Of a stretch of 48,769 nucleotides of DNA, positions 1-10,199 are shown one piece after another. The stretch comes from Phaeoceros laevis (lineage: Eukaryota; Anthocerotophyta; Anthocerotopsida; Notothyladales): assembly GCA_049999765.1 (NCBI GenBank), contig JBNGIQ010009266.1, forward strand, positions 63,678-112,446. Reading direction: 5' to 3'. Position numbers and translations under genes: made by a program. The notes beneath the pieces are model-generated. The model was not told the origin of the DNA, ran no database searches, and saw nothing but the letters and a program-made list of their open reading frames with translations. Positions within the stretch are counted from its first letter, which is position 1, and each line of letters starts with the position of its first letter.

Positions 1-404
1 ACCCCAAATCATAACCACGATCGCACCAAACGGAAACCGATCTCACCACCGCAAACCACACAATCGCAGGTAGTAGCAGCACAAGCAACGTCGCAGCACA
101 ACAGCAGCGGAGCGTACCTGATCCAGATCGGGCCGCAATCGCAATCAGAGGGAAACCAAGAGCACCAGCGCAGCCTGCCACTCCTCGTCGCTACATCGCT
201 ACTGCCTAGTGCTGCCAGGAAGGGGGGAGCGCATCCTTGCCTTCCACAAGCGAGGCGGCGCTGTCTCTTTACTACTGCTACCGCGGTCTCTCTCTCTCTG
301 TCCCGCTGCTCCGGGCTATGGCGGCAGAGGAAGCAGGCGGAGGCGCAGGCCCGAGCAAATGAAGTAGGCCGAGGAGATCCGCAATTCTTCGTTTTTTTAC
401 CACA

Positions 405-524
405 GAAACGTTTCTTTAAACCCTGAAATGTTTCAGGGTTACCCTAAACCCTAGAAGTGGGAACTTCTTACACAAATAAATTACACGTTCCTAACGCGTT
501 CCTAACGTTGGGAAAGGAACGCGT
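405..524. repeat. Cluster of four short perfect inverted repeats
   Basis: Four palindromes follow one another: GAAACGTTTC (405-414); AACCCTGAAA / TTTCAGGGTT with a 2-base spacer (419-440); AGAAGT / ACTTCT with a 4-base spacer (453-468); and ACGCGTTCC / GGAACGCGT with a 13-base spacer (494-502 and 516-524). Each could form a hairpin. No transposase or terminal duplication was recognised. Confidence 0.6.
441..453. promoter_or_regulatory. Telo-box-like element (two CCCTAAA-type units)
   Basis: The bases read ACCCTAAACCCTA, close to two units of the plant telomere repeat in the C-strand orientation. In plants, AAACCCTAA telo-boxes occur in promoters of translation and cell-cycle genes. This copy ends in G instead of the final A, so function is uncertain. 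It lies in a palindrome-rich segment upstream of a possible leftward gene. Confidence 0.25.
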
Positions 525-1874
525 AAGCGGTTCGCAGAAACCTTGGTATACATGTTTCTAGCCCAAGTAAAGTCCTGCTCCATCCAAGTTTGTCATTCAA
601 GGACCATTGGGTCCCACGTTTTACTGCAATTCAATCTACAAATTTCAACGATTTCATAGCACACGTACTAGCCCCCCCCAAGGTCTTCCAACACACCTAA
701 GGTAGTCGAATGTTCAGGTGTTAAAGGTTCCCTACGACTCGTAACGAAACACTAGGATTTTTATTGTAAGTCTAGGCAGTGAAACGAAAACTGAGTCACT
801 CGTGGCCTCGACGCCACCGTAGGCACGTTCAATGAACAACAGCAGCATCCACGTTGTTGCACCCTGTCCCCGCTGGTAATTGAGGTAATAGGGGGGCGGG
901 GCCTTGAGGGCGTTGGCACACGCAACTCTAGTGCTTTATTGCCTCCAGGATCAGTTCCAGCCTAAAGGCAGCCTCAGAAGTTCCTTCAAACCGGTGGCAA
1001 TTCAGCATATATGAGTTCTCGAGTGTTCCGATGGCTGCAGGCCAATTAGCAGGACTACAGGATCATCGTTGTCAGTATTGCAAGATTGCGAATGAAGCCT
1101 GTGGTTCTCTGGACGAGAGAAAGCTAAGCTGAAGTAGGCGGTATGGTGGTGAAGAGACAAGTAGGCTAAGCGACGATCGCGGTAGTGTCCAGGAAAGGGA
1201 TCTGGAAGTCACCAATTTTGCTGTCCAGGAAAATTTGGCCAAGCAAGTAGCATCTGGAACTCGCCCTGACATTACGCTTGAGGGATGAGGGACCTGGCTT
1301 GTCGTTAGCAGGTATGCAGGGTGCAACAGTAGATGGCCTGGTATTTCAAGAGTCATCCTGAGAGCAATCTGCAGTTACTTTCTAGACCGATTGAAACCAA
1401 CTGCTTTTGTGCTTGTCACAGACTGGTCTTTGGAGTAGACTGACCGGAAGGCCGCCTTAGATCATGCACACCCTGAGAGGAGCAGCTCAATTCAAATTGT
1501 GAGAAATTGAATCCCAGGTCTTAGATGTGAAACATGTTCGCACATGCTCTTATCACTTTTCAACGCCCAGCAGTGCGAAGTGTTAACCAAAGTTAAGCAG
1601 AACGCTGGTACTTGGTGGTGTGGACTCTCCTGTGCCTCCCGTGGTTCACGGACTTCGTCATAGCAGAGAATCGATAGCAGGGGGATCCCTTGCCGGTGGT
1701 GAGTGGTGGATGTGAGCACCGTTGCAGCTGGACGAAGTACAACAGGGGGCGAACTATTGGTCTTAGACTGGGAAACAGTGGATTATTCGCGTGGCTGATG
1801 TGCTTTGCTGGTCTTCAACAGGGAGATAGAGGAGTATCTGCGTGGCTGGCGTGCCGTGTCTGCTAACTCTTCAA

Positions 1875-3654
1875 ATGGCTGCGGGCCTCGTTCATAAACC
1901 TGTTCGATCCCTAGGATGGGAACATACTGCTCGTTCTGCTCTCTCCGTGCCAAAGCTGAGGACTAACTCGCAGCTGATACCGTCCTGTGGGATGAAATTG
2001 GTCATCAAGCTGGGCCCTAAGGATAGTCATCCTGTGACCTCAAAGACGCTGTTGCGGAAGTTGACAAGTCCCTCCAAGCACGGCAGTATTCCGAAAGTGT
2101 CACAGGAGGAGTCTGAAAGTAAACAGCGGTCAGCTGGAGATGCTTTCAAGCAGGCCATCTTTCAGCTGGAACATAGCATGACAGAGACAGCTGAAGTACT
2201 GGAAGGTATGCAAGAAAGGCTTTCTACAAGTGATCTACAGCTAGTTCTTAAGTACTTCGCTCAGGAGGGGAAGGATTCCTGGTGTGCTCTGGAAGTGTTT
2301 GAGTGGATGCAGAAAATGAATAAGGTGGAGGACGATACTCATAAGCTGATGATGTCGATAATGTTGGACTGGATCACAAAAGTGGTGGAGGAGGAGTATC
2401 CAATAGAGTTCGTGAAGTGTCTTCTGGAAGACATGAAATGTGTTGGTCTCCGACCAGATTTTCGGATCCTAAATTATATAACTTCTGTGTACTGGGACAA
2501 AGGTAAGAAGCCTGAGGTGCTATCATTCGTGAAGGAAATGCTGCATTCAGCAGTGGACACGGAGGGAGACATGGATGTAGTTAGCTTCCTCATCTTAAAG
2601 ATGGCAGCAAATGAGGACCAAAGAGCTGCTGTGGATTTCTTGAAGCAGCTTCATGGTTCAAGTATAAAAATCAAGCCGTCAGCATATGCAGCTGGCTTGC
2701 TGGCATGCCTTGTTGAACAGGAACAAGTAAGATTTCTAGTTATCCTGCTACACGTCCTTAATTTACACAGGATTGCATATTTCAAGGTTTCTTAAGCTTA
2801 TTTGCTGGAAAATCCGTCAGTGCTAGGAATGAGTATTTGAAGCCTTGGACTATTGTCCTTGCCAATACAGGTGTGTCTTTGAATCCTGTTACTCACTTGT
2901 TGGTTTGTTTCTGTTCACAGCTTACATTTGTTCGTCGTCAGTTGAACCAATACCATCAACAAGGGAAACTATCCAAGCTGGATGTCGAAGACGTTGCCAA
3001 GTTCAACGCCTATGAGAGCACCCTACATTCAGATGCTGAGGACATCGCACTTTGGATATTGGAAGAGGAGGCATCTAGAGCTACACTAGCGGCAGTTGTT
3101 TATGAAAGGCTCGTTGCCATCTATTGTGTTGCAGGTAAGCAAAAGAAGTTCCCACCTATCAATAATGGAGGCAGCTAGGTGTTCCTTGTCGGGGTTGACT
3201 CTGATGAATGTTTCTTGCAGGCAAAGGTTTAGAGGCAGAGAGATCAATGTGGCAGATGAAGCTTGCAGGTCGTGAACCATCAATTGAAGTGTACAACACC
3301 ATAATCGGGATATGTGGGTATTCGAATCAGAAAGATGCAGGTCTGCGCATCATAAAGCGAATGTCAATGTCCAACCTATCGGCTTCTAAGAAGACATATA
3401 CTTGCCTCATAGGGGGATTTGTCAAAGGTGGCCATTTTGCAAATGCAGCAGATGCATTGCAGCTTATGCTGGACGCACGGCTGATCCCTGATGAGAAGGT
3501 CATCCAGGCTGTATTGCGTGGTTTGCAAAAATCTCAGGTTATTAATAAGTATTTGGAGCTTTGCAAGAGACTTGTGAACGAAGGCCTGATTGAAAACTGT
3601 CTATTGTACCTGTATCTGGATGCCTATAGCCTCTGTATCATCAGGATGCTGTGA
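1875..3654 (+). CDS. P-class pentatricopeptide repeat protein, probably organellar
   Basis: The model has three exons, 1875-2726, 2921-3134 and 3221-3654, giving 499 aa. Splice sites are canonical (donors GTAAGA and GTAAGC; acceptors TTCACAG and CTTGCAG) and phases agree: phase 0, then a Gly codon split 1+2. PPR proteins bind organelle RNA through degenerate 35-residue helical repeats. PPR-like repeats are visible from the phrase WCALEVFEWMQKMNK onward, including LLEDMKCVGLRPDF and, in exon 3, SIEVYNTIIGICGYSNQKDAG and KTYTCLIGGFVKGGHFANAADAL. There is no E or DYW tail. The first 40-60 residues are rich in Ser, Arg and Lys, as expected for a transit peptide. A start at a GTG at 1842 is less likely than the ATG at 1875. 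The layout recalls the Arabidopsis At2g30100 group, but that assignment is from memory and tentative. Expression and target RNA are unknown. Confidence 0.8.
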
Positions 3655-4194
3655 GCTATTTCGTTGTAATGCTCATTCTATGCAGTAGCTCGCCATATCA
3701 AAGGGAATGCTAGCGAGCAATGATTAGGCAAACCTCTCATTTCTGACGATTTAATTTGTCCATTTGAAGGCCTTGTACATTGAAACCGGTCTTCGTTGTT
3801 CCATGTTGTACAACTGTAAATGTGTACATCTTGTGACTGTAGGTGGTCCTCGCCGATTGTGTTCCTGTATAAAGAGGTTCTTTCAATTGCCACTTGAATG
3901 TCCTCTCTGTCATTACTAACAGAGAGGCAGCACGGAGAGCGACAGAGAGATGTGGTTTTACCACACCTGCCGGAATCCTTTCGGACTCAGAGGCCAAAGG
4001 CCTTTTTACCAGCTTTTCATATTCGTTTGCCAGTGGGCGCCTTGGCGGGGAGAGAGGCCTTTGGGGCAAAACAAACGGAATTCAGGAGCACGTTTCGAGC
4101 TTCTTGTTCAATAGTGCACCCGGAGCTCCCGCGGAGCTGCTGAAATCTGAGCAGCCTCACAGTTTGAGGCACCCTGATTTCAGGAATCCCTCAA
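3655..4194. other. 3' UTR of the PPR gene and promoter/5' UTR of the MRNIP-like gene
   Basis: About 540 bases with no supported coding region. T-rich, TGTA-containing sequence around 3770-3850 resembles a plant 3' UTR. Open frames crossing 3894-4301 have no family resemblance and overlap the real downstream exon in another frame. Confidence 0.5.
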
Positions 4195-4973
4195 ATGGCA
4201 GGCTTTGTTGCGCTAAGGTGCTTCAACTGCTCCATGATGCAGGCAAGGTTCCGTTTCCCAATGGCGAGCGATCCATCAATGATTCATTGCCTGACAGTTA
4301 GATGTGGTGGTGGCTTGCAGGTGAAGCAGGCCAGGAAAGCAGGCCAGAAATGGACTTGTTCCATTTGCAACGAGAAGCAGTCACAGCTGAAGGTCTATGC
4401 GTGCTCCACCACTGCAAAGGAGGTGCGCAATTTTGTTCAGGAGTTCAACTTGTCCACAAATACGGCAGCGGATGAAGCGGCCCTCCAGGCAGCACAAAAA
4501 CCTCCTCCAGTCGATCCCTTGCCTTGGGCAACCCGACCGAACAAGTGGCACAAGTACCTATCTCAGGTTAGTTCCTGCTATCCCTGGATGCCATAATTTG
4601 TGAATTTGTCACTGCACTGCAACCCCAGCAATATTCTGACGTACATGAGCTCAAACAGGATGATGAAGCTCAGTCTGAAGTACCTAGCGACAAACCCGAA
4701 AATTGCAGATTCGTCACGGAAATGCCAGAGCCTAAGCGTGCGAGGCGGAAAGGGGGCAGGTCAGACTTGGGAAGTGGGGATTCTACAATCCTCGATCGGA
4801 GCTTCCAGATGAAAGCAAAGAAAGGGGCCGAGACCAGCAGTCCAGCGAGAGCACCTTTAACTCAGGTTCAGAGCAACATTACCCGCGGTAGATCAAATCC
4901 TTGTGTTGTAGCACAGCATTCCAAGTGGTCAGCTTACCTTACGCAGAGCGACGAGAATTCTTGGGAGCCTTGA
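4195..4973 (+). CDS. MRNIP: MRN complex-interacting protein-like (MRNIP N-terminal domain)
   Basis: The model has three exons, 4195-4242, 4321-4566 and 4629-4973, giving 212 aa. The N-terminal domain has the two CxxC pairs of the MRNIP family: RCFNC at residues 7-11 and CSIC with NEKQS just after it. A basic stretch VKQARKAGQKW lies between the pairs. The conserved W-x-K-Y-L motif (NKWHKYL) ends exon 2, and a second such motif (SKWSAYL) lies near the C-terminus. In animals MRNIP binds the MRE11-RAD50-NBS1 complex and promotes the DNA damage response. The plant role is inferred from homology only. The first intron starts with GC, not GT. The nearby GT (4248) would put TGA at the junction, so either a GC-AG intron is used or the 78-nt in-frame intron is retained. 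Exon 3 could alternatively begin at 4659, which is also in phase. Confidence 0.8.
4243..4320 (+). other. GC-AG intron of the MRNIP-like gene
   Basis: The exon ends in CAG and the intron begins GCAAGG, a good match to the known GC-AG donor pattern, and ends CTTGCAG. Removal joins the first CxxC to the conserved basic stretch exactly as in relatives. The 78-nt length is a multiple of three with no stop, so retention would insert 26 residues into the zinc ribbon. Confidence 0.7.
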
Positions 4974-6111
4974 GCTGAGCGAGCTTGCATCAATACAGCA
5001 TAAAACCGTGTTATTAGCCTGAGATCACATGGCACAAGGTGGCAGTCACTCCTCTCTCCCGCACTTTGCGGAGAAAGGGAGCTTAACGTCTCTATTTTCA
5101 AGTTCAGGGCGGTCGTGCAGGCGGGGAACTGTTTCGTTCTTGTGTCTGGACACATCTCTCTCTAGCCGTCTTTGAAAGTTGTACGCGCTCCACTGCTGTT
5201 GCTGTTTGTGCAGTCCGGCCATGGCCGCAGCGTGATTGCTTCTCTCTCCTGTGGCATTGCGCACTCAAAGACACGTCTCCTCCATGTGTGCAGTTCTGCA
5301 CTCTAGATGCCAATTCTCTGTTCTTGGGTGCGGGACCAGTAGGCCCCTGTGGAGCAGTGGAGTTCTTGGTCTTCGTTGTCGGATTTCGGGGGGCCTCCTC
5401 TCCGCGGGGATATACGTAGGTTTCTCATAATTGCGAGGGCGAGTAGTCGGAGGATTGGGAATGGAAGGAGCATTTCTCCTCTCTTGCAGACGCCTGTCTG
5501 ATTTCGCCACCGGGGAGATTTGGATCTGAGTACAGGAGTTGGGGCTCTCAGGTATTGTTATTGGCTTTTCTTTCCGACGTTGAACCGATCAGAGCTGTTG
5601 GAAGGTCCTGCTTCTGGCTTGGCCCTGGCTGCTTCCGAGCTTGTCATTCTTGAATCTGGTCTAGTAGTCAGCGCAGGCTGAATCCTTGTGCCCCCAGTTT
5701 TGTAGACTCAAGACTCTTCTCCCTTTCTTCCATCTTGCTACCACTGTTAGTTCTTGATCTCGAGGAAGCTTGAGTGTCTTCAATTTGCTGTTGCTTTTGA
5801 AAGTGTGGTGCCCCTTGTTTGAATAGCACAAACACCAACACCCAGTCCTCGAGACTGTGTCATTGTTTGCTCTCCCTCTATGTAGCACTTTGTGCCTAAG
5901 TCAAGAGATCACTCATCTCTTTGAAATTCGGCATCCGTAGTTCTTCTGCCGTCCTCACGGCCTTCAAACGGCTTTTGTGGATGGCCACATCGTAACTCCC
6001 TCAGGAACTCTTGACCTCATGGTCCATTCCTTCTCCACTAGTCTTGCGAGAATAACACTGCGCTGCGGCCAGCCACGATAATTTTGTTGCTGGCCGGCAA
6101 GAAAATTCAGG
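4974..6111. promoter_or_regulatory. Promoter and long leader region of the SSX2IP-like gene
   Basis: No supported coding region in 1.1 kb. The stretch 5040-5300 carries several CT-rich tracts typical of plant 5' leaders. Several GT and AG sites around 5415-5560 and 6100 could define non-coding 5' exons, but nothing decides between them. Small open frames here show no family resemblance. Confidence 0.35.
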
Positions 6112-9100
6112 ATGGGCGTCAGCGATGCGGAGGCAGATTACATGGTACGTCACTTGCTTCTGACAACTGTTCGAAAATACCTTTCCGTGAATGTGAAGGG
6201 AAGTATTATTCATAGTCACGTATTATTATGAAGATATGCAAAGTTGTGAAAGCCGATATATTGTTTTGTGCTGCCAGCTCTTCATTAATTCGCTCCCCAG
6301 ACGCTAATTTTATGGTTTTGCTGAACGTGCCTTACAGACATCCCTCTACGCAGACTACTACAATGGGTACGGCAGCCCTGTGTCACAATGCTCAGCTTTG
6401 TTCTCGCAGACATTCTACACTAATCTTTCGTGACTGTAGGCAGCTGAGACATTTGTTGTTTGTTTCTACAAGCAGGGATGCCTTTGCAGACGTAAACAAC
6501 CTTGAGCACTGCATCAAGTACTTGAACCAAACGTTGGTCACATTTGGGTTCCCAGCTCCAATCAATCTTCTGTCAACTGATCCTGTAAGCTGCTCTTTCG
6601 ATGCCTGCCTTTTTGCGGCAAATATCAGAGGCTTGCAATCTCGCTGGTTTTGGGGTGTAGGGCAGATCTCAGGAAGTCATTTAGAAAATGTGAGGTTTAT
6701 TCCACTCCTACTGTCTTGGCAGGCCTCGGTTGTACGGACCTGTAATTGCATCTATGAAATACTCCAGCAGCGTCAGCGTGACATTGAATTCCGTGAGGCG
6801 TCTAATGAGCAGCGACAAAGGTATCTATGTGCAACAGTATGTTGAAAGCAACCATGCAGTATAGCATGCTCCACATGCACACTAACAAGTCAACAACTAT
6901 GTTGCTGCTTCATGTCACTGGTTACAAAACAAACCTGGTTCTTCTGATTGTGATGAGGTTTTTATTTCATACAATCAGGCTTTTGTCAGACATGTCTCGA
7001 CTTGAATCAAAAGTAGAAAGGCTAGATGGCCAGCTTGCTGCAAAAGAACGTGAACTGTCGGCTGTCATGTCTAAGGTATTACTAGAGCCTATACCCATAT
7101 CAATCCCTTCTGAGCTTGTTCATCTTTTTATGGAATGCTTTTGTAACTTGTGTCCTTGTACTTATCAGGAGCAAAAATCAGTGTCTGCTTTGAAAACGCA
7201 GCTTGAAAAGTTACAGCAAGAGAGGGATGAATTTCAGCGAATGGTAGTTGGCTCCCAGGTGTTGTTCGTATTACAGTTTTTGTGCAATCATTTTCGTCTG
7301 AGCACACAACCGTGGGCAAGTTTCATGTGTCTGTGCCCGTTAAGAGCCACCTGACCTCTTTTTCCATGAACCCAGCAAGTTCGCATCCAACAAAGCCATG
7401 AGTTGAAAAAGAAAGAGAAGGACTACATGAAACTTCAGGTACAACTTCATTGTTTCAACTATGGGAACCTGAACATTGGGACTCGCCTTTGTATCTTTTG
7501 ATACATGGGGACTAATTAAGTCAAGCTGCGGCCCACTGCCGCTCAGGAACGATTGAATCAGGTGCTGACGGAAAAAAAGAAGGACCCAAAGTCAGGCATT
7601 GAAATCATGAATCTTCTCCAGGTACTACCCTATCTGCCTGCTTCGGAAACTTACTATCTTGATTCCTAGCAAATGCTCCACTTTGACCAGTTTGCATTTA
7701 TTTGCAACAGTGGAAGCTGACTGTCTGTCACTCTTTTATCGAGGGTGCTGTGTGCACGGCCCTTACCTTGTCACATGTTGGCTATCCAGAAAGAGGGCCG
7801 GCAAAGAGGGCTTTGGAACAACACCAGGAAGGCTGATGGTGACTTCTACAAGATGATTGTGAGATTCACTTGTAGCATATGTTCGACCTTCGTGGATTCG
7901 GATGTGAACATTGGCCAGTTTTTTCAGGCAGATTTTCAATTGTGGGCATCGTTGATCAGGTTGATGCTTATGAGGCCAAGAAACAGGAGCTAATGGTTGA
8001 AAATCAAGACTTGCGAGGTTTGCTCCGGTCAATGCAGGTGGTGGCCTGTTCCAGGCACCTGTGTAGGATGTTTTCTACTTTTTCAGTGAATGAGAATGAT
8101 ATTCAATGGCATTCTTGCAGGTTGATATGAGGGAGTTTTTGAACACTCCAAATGACCAGATAAAGCAAGGGACTGATCTGGATCCGCCATCCACACCTCT
8201 CGGAGGACGAACTGTAAGCATGATGATGTAGCTTATTTTTTCTTGGGCACTCAGCAGCAGTGAGTCACCCCGCTGGTTGTAGCAATTTCTAAAACAGTGT
8301 ATTATTTTGTGTCCGTGATTTGAGAAAGAAAACGTAAGGAACATCGTTTGCAGGACGTTTTTGATCTACCATTTCACATGGCCAGAGATCAGATAGAGCA
8401 AAGCTTACGGGAGAAGATGGCTTCAATCAAGGTGAACTTACCAAGTCTCCATCAGAATTTTGGTGTAGTAGCTATTATGCTGTGGTATGGTCTTCTCATC
8501 AGTCGCCACGATTCTGCCACAGGACCGAATGTTGCTTCTTCAAGATGTTCAAAAGGACTCGCTTATGACTCCTGAAGCTACAGAGCGGGAACTGGAGCTG
8601 GAGGCACAGCTTGTTGAAGCTCGCAGCATTATTCAGGAGCAGGTCAATTTCTTGATCTGGGCCTTATTGTTTATCTGGTCCCGCATTTACGTAGCTAGTA
8701 GTAAGCCTCCCTTATCTCATGAAGGCACTCCTTACTGTTGCAGGCGCTTATGTCAAGACAGGTGCCCAAAACCGATGACTCAAGGTTCGTCAGTCTCATG
8801 CAAAATGTAGGGCTTCTGTCATCGTCCAACTATGCCCTACAGAGCAGTGGTCTGACCTACTTCGAACTATTTCCTGCAGAAATCGTGCACATCTGGCTGT
8901 TGAGAGAGACGCCATTGAACGCGTAATCCTCTGTCGCTTAGGCATGTCAGCAACGTGAGTGGTGAAAAGCGCTGTTACTGTATCACTTATCGGGATTGTG
9001 GTCCTCGTTGTGATAGCAGGAAAGGCTAGCATTGGGCGAACGCTCTAACCAGGATGCTGAGAGGGAAGCAATTCGAAAAATGGCACTGGAGCTTGAGAGA

Positions 9101-9521
9101 GAGCGCGTTGGGATGGACAAAGTGAGACGCAAATTGGAGGTGGTTTTCTTTGTCTCGTCTTTGTGCTGTGCATTGCACTTTTGGACTGGAGGTTGAACCG
9201 TGATTTTGCAAATGTAGGAAGAGCAAGCATCGTGGTCCACAACCCTCAAGTATTGGGCCCCAGGAAAAGGAGCGCCACAACCACCTGCCAAGGTGAAGTT
9301 TTTTTTGCTGCTCAATGACATTGTTTCCAGTTGTAGCCACCATACTGCGTCTCACCAATCCCGTTTGGTAACAGTTCGAGTCTAGGGGCATATTGGAAGC
9401 TTTTGATGAAGCTCAACGCAGTGCCGACAATGGGTTTCTCAGGGACGAGAATTTCTCTGGAGATTTTGCATCTTCAGTAAGACGATACCGCGAACCTCTA
9501 ATTTCCAGCATGTACCAGTGA
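6112..9521 (+). CDS. Afadin/alpha-actinin-binding protein homologue (SSX2IP/ADIP family)
   Basis: Eighteen exons give 506 aa: 6112-6144, 6338-6429, 6476-6584, 6723-6820, 6979-7075, 7169-7258, 7376-7438, 7547-7621, 7790-7858, 7960-8037, 8121-8213, 8354-8431, 8523-8642, 8744-8784, 8880-8922, 9020-9139, 9218-9292, 9375-9521. All phases agree. The ADIP hallmark NLEHCIKYLNQTLVTFGFP is near residue 45. Long coiled coils follow (LESKVERLDGQLAAKERELS, QLEKLQQERDEFQRM). Blocks conserved from plants to animals include ERLNQVLTEKK, DAYEAKKQELMVENQDLRG, FDLPFHMARDQIEQSLREKM and ATERELELEAQLVEARSIIQ. Animal SSX2IP links actin/adhesion sites and centriolar satellites. The plant function is largely unknown, with a microtubule or nuclear-envelope scaffold role possible. 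The N-terminal two exons and the 46-nt third intron are the least certain part; a donor at 6367 also keeps frame. Confidence 0.88.
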
Positions 9522-10199
9522 TGCTAATTTCCAAGTAGCACATCGGAACTCCGTTTTTATCTTTGTACAGCATTGTAGAGAAGCTCACATGCAGTGAGCA
9601 CTGACAACGAAGTCAATGAGTAGTGTTGACTACATCTAAGTGATTAGCTAGGAGAGAAAAGAGCTGCAAACTCCTGCACCGAATGCTAGTGGCCCTTCTT
9701 TTGCCACAGCAGCAAGAGTATGGTGATTGCAACTTTGTAATTCTAATGAAAGCTTATCCTCTGAGAAAATGATGTTCTGATGTTTGAACACTTGATAGCA
9801 GTAAACAACGATGCATTAACCTGGGGACTGTAGAGAGGACAATCCTTTGGATGAAACCAATCTCCTCACTACTTGCTTGGTCCAATCTCTGTATGCAGGG
9901 TTTCATTTACCTTGAGGACGCTCCTTGACCTCGTAAGCTACGCTTATCCACCATCTAACCCGAATGGCACACACCATCAACATATTACCAAGACTTTATA
10001 TACATTTTGGAAACTCCTGGAAGTCATAGCGGATCTGACTTCAACGCTCCAACTATACAAACCAGATTCTCCCAGGAAATTTTCAGCCTGTCTGCACAAC
10101 TTCAGCAGGCCATGTGCAGAGATCATAAGGGAGCAGGGTCTCATGATTTTGGACCCCAGTAGATCTTAGCTACATCTTTAGTAACAAAATGACTGCCCA
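9522..10199. other. Convergent intergenic region (3' UTRs)
   Basis: The SSX2IP-like gene and the phosphatase gene converge here. About 680 bases contain no supported coding region. T- and TA-rich stretches at 9530-9640 and 9730-9830 are suitable 3' UTR sequence for the upstream gene. Confidence 0.5.

Larger units (their letters stand above)
1..1874. other. Intergenic / 5' flanking DNA, no supported coding region
   Basis: No reading frame here resembles a known protein. The first 360 bases are GC- and CT-rich with a short CT microsatellite near 290-302. They look like the promoter or leader of a gene transcribed leftward off the window (on the minus strand an ATG occurs at 12-10), but this is inference. 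Bases 405-524 hold a cluster of short perfect palindromes, listed separately. Bases 1000-1874 are probably the promoter and 5' UTR of the PPR gene that follows. A GTG-initiated extension of that gene from 1842 exists, but the first ATG in frame is at 1875. Confidence 0.4.

Noticed and set aside
441-453. Subtelomeric location from telomere-like bases
   Set aside because: Only about two units are present and genes lie to the right. It is better read as a telo-box-like motif or chance.
1842-1874. Extension of the first PPR protein from position 1842
   Set aside because: It begins with GTG. Plant nuclear genes start with ATG, and the first in-frame ATG is at 1875.
3737-4301. Overlapping open frames of 110 and 135 codons on both strands
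   Set aside because: They lack family resemblance and overlap UTRs or the MRNIP-like exon in other frames.
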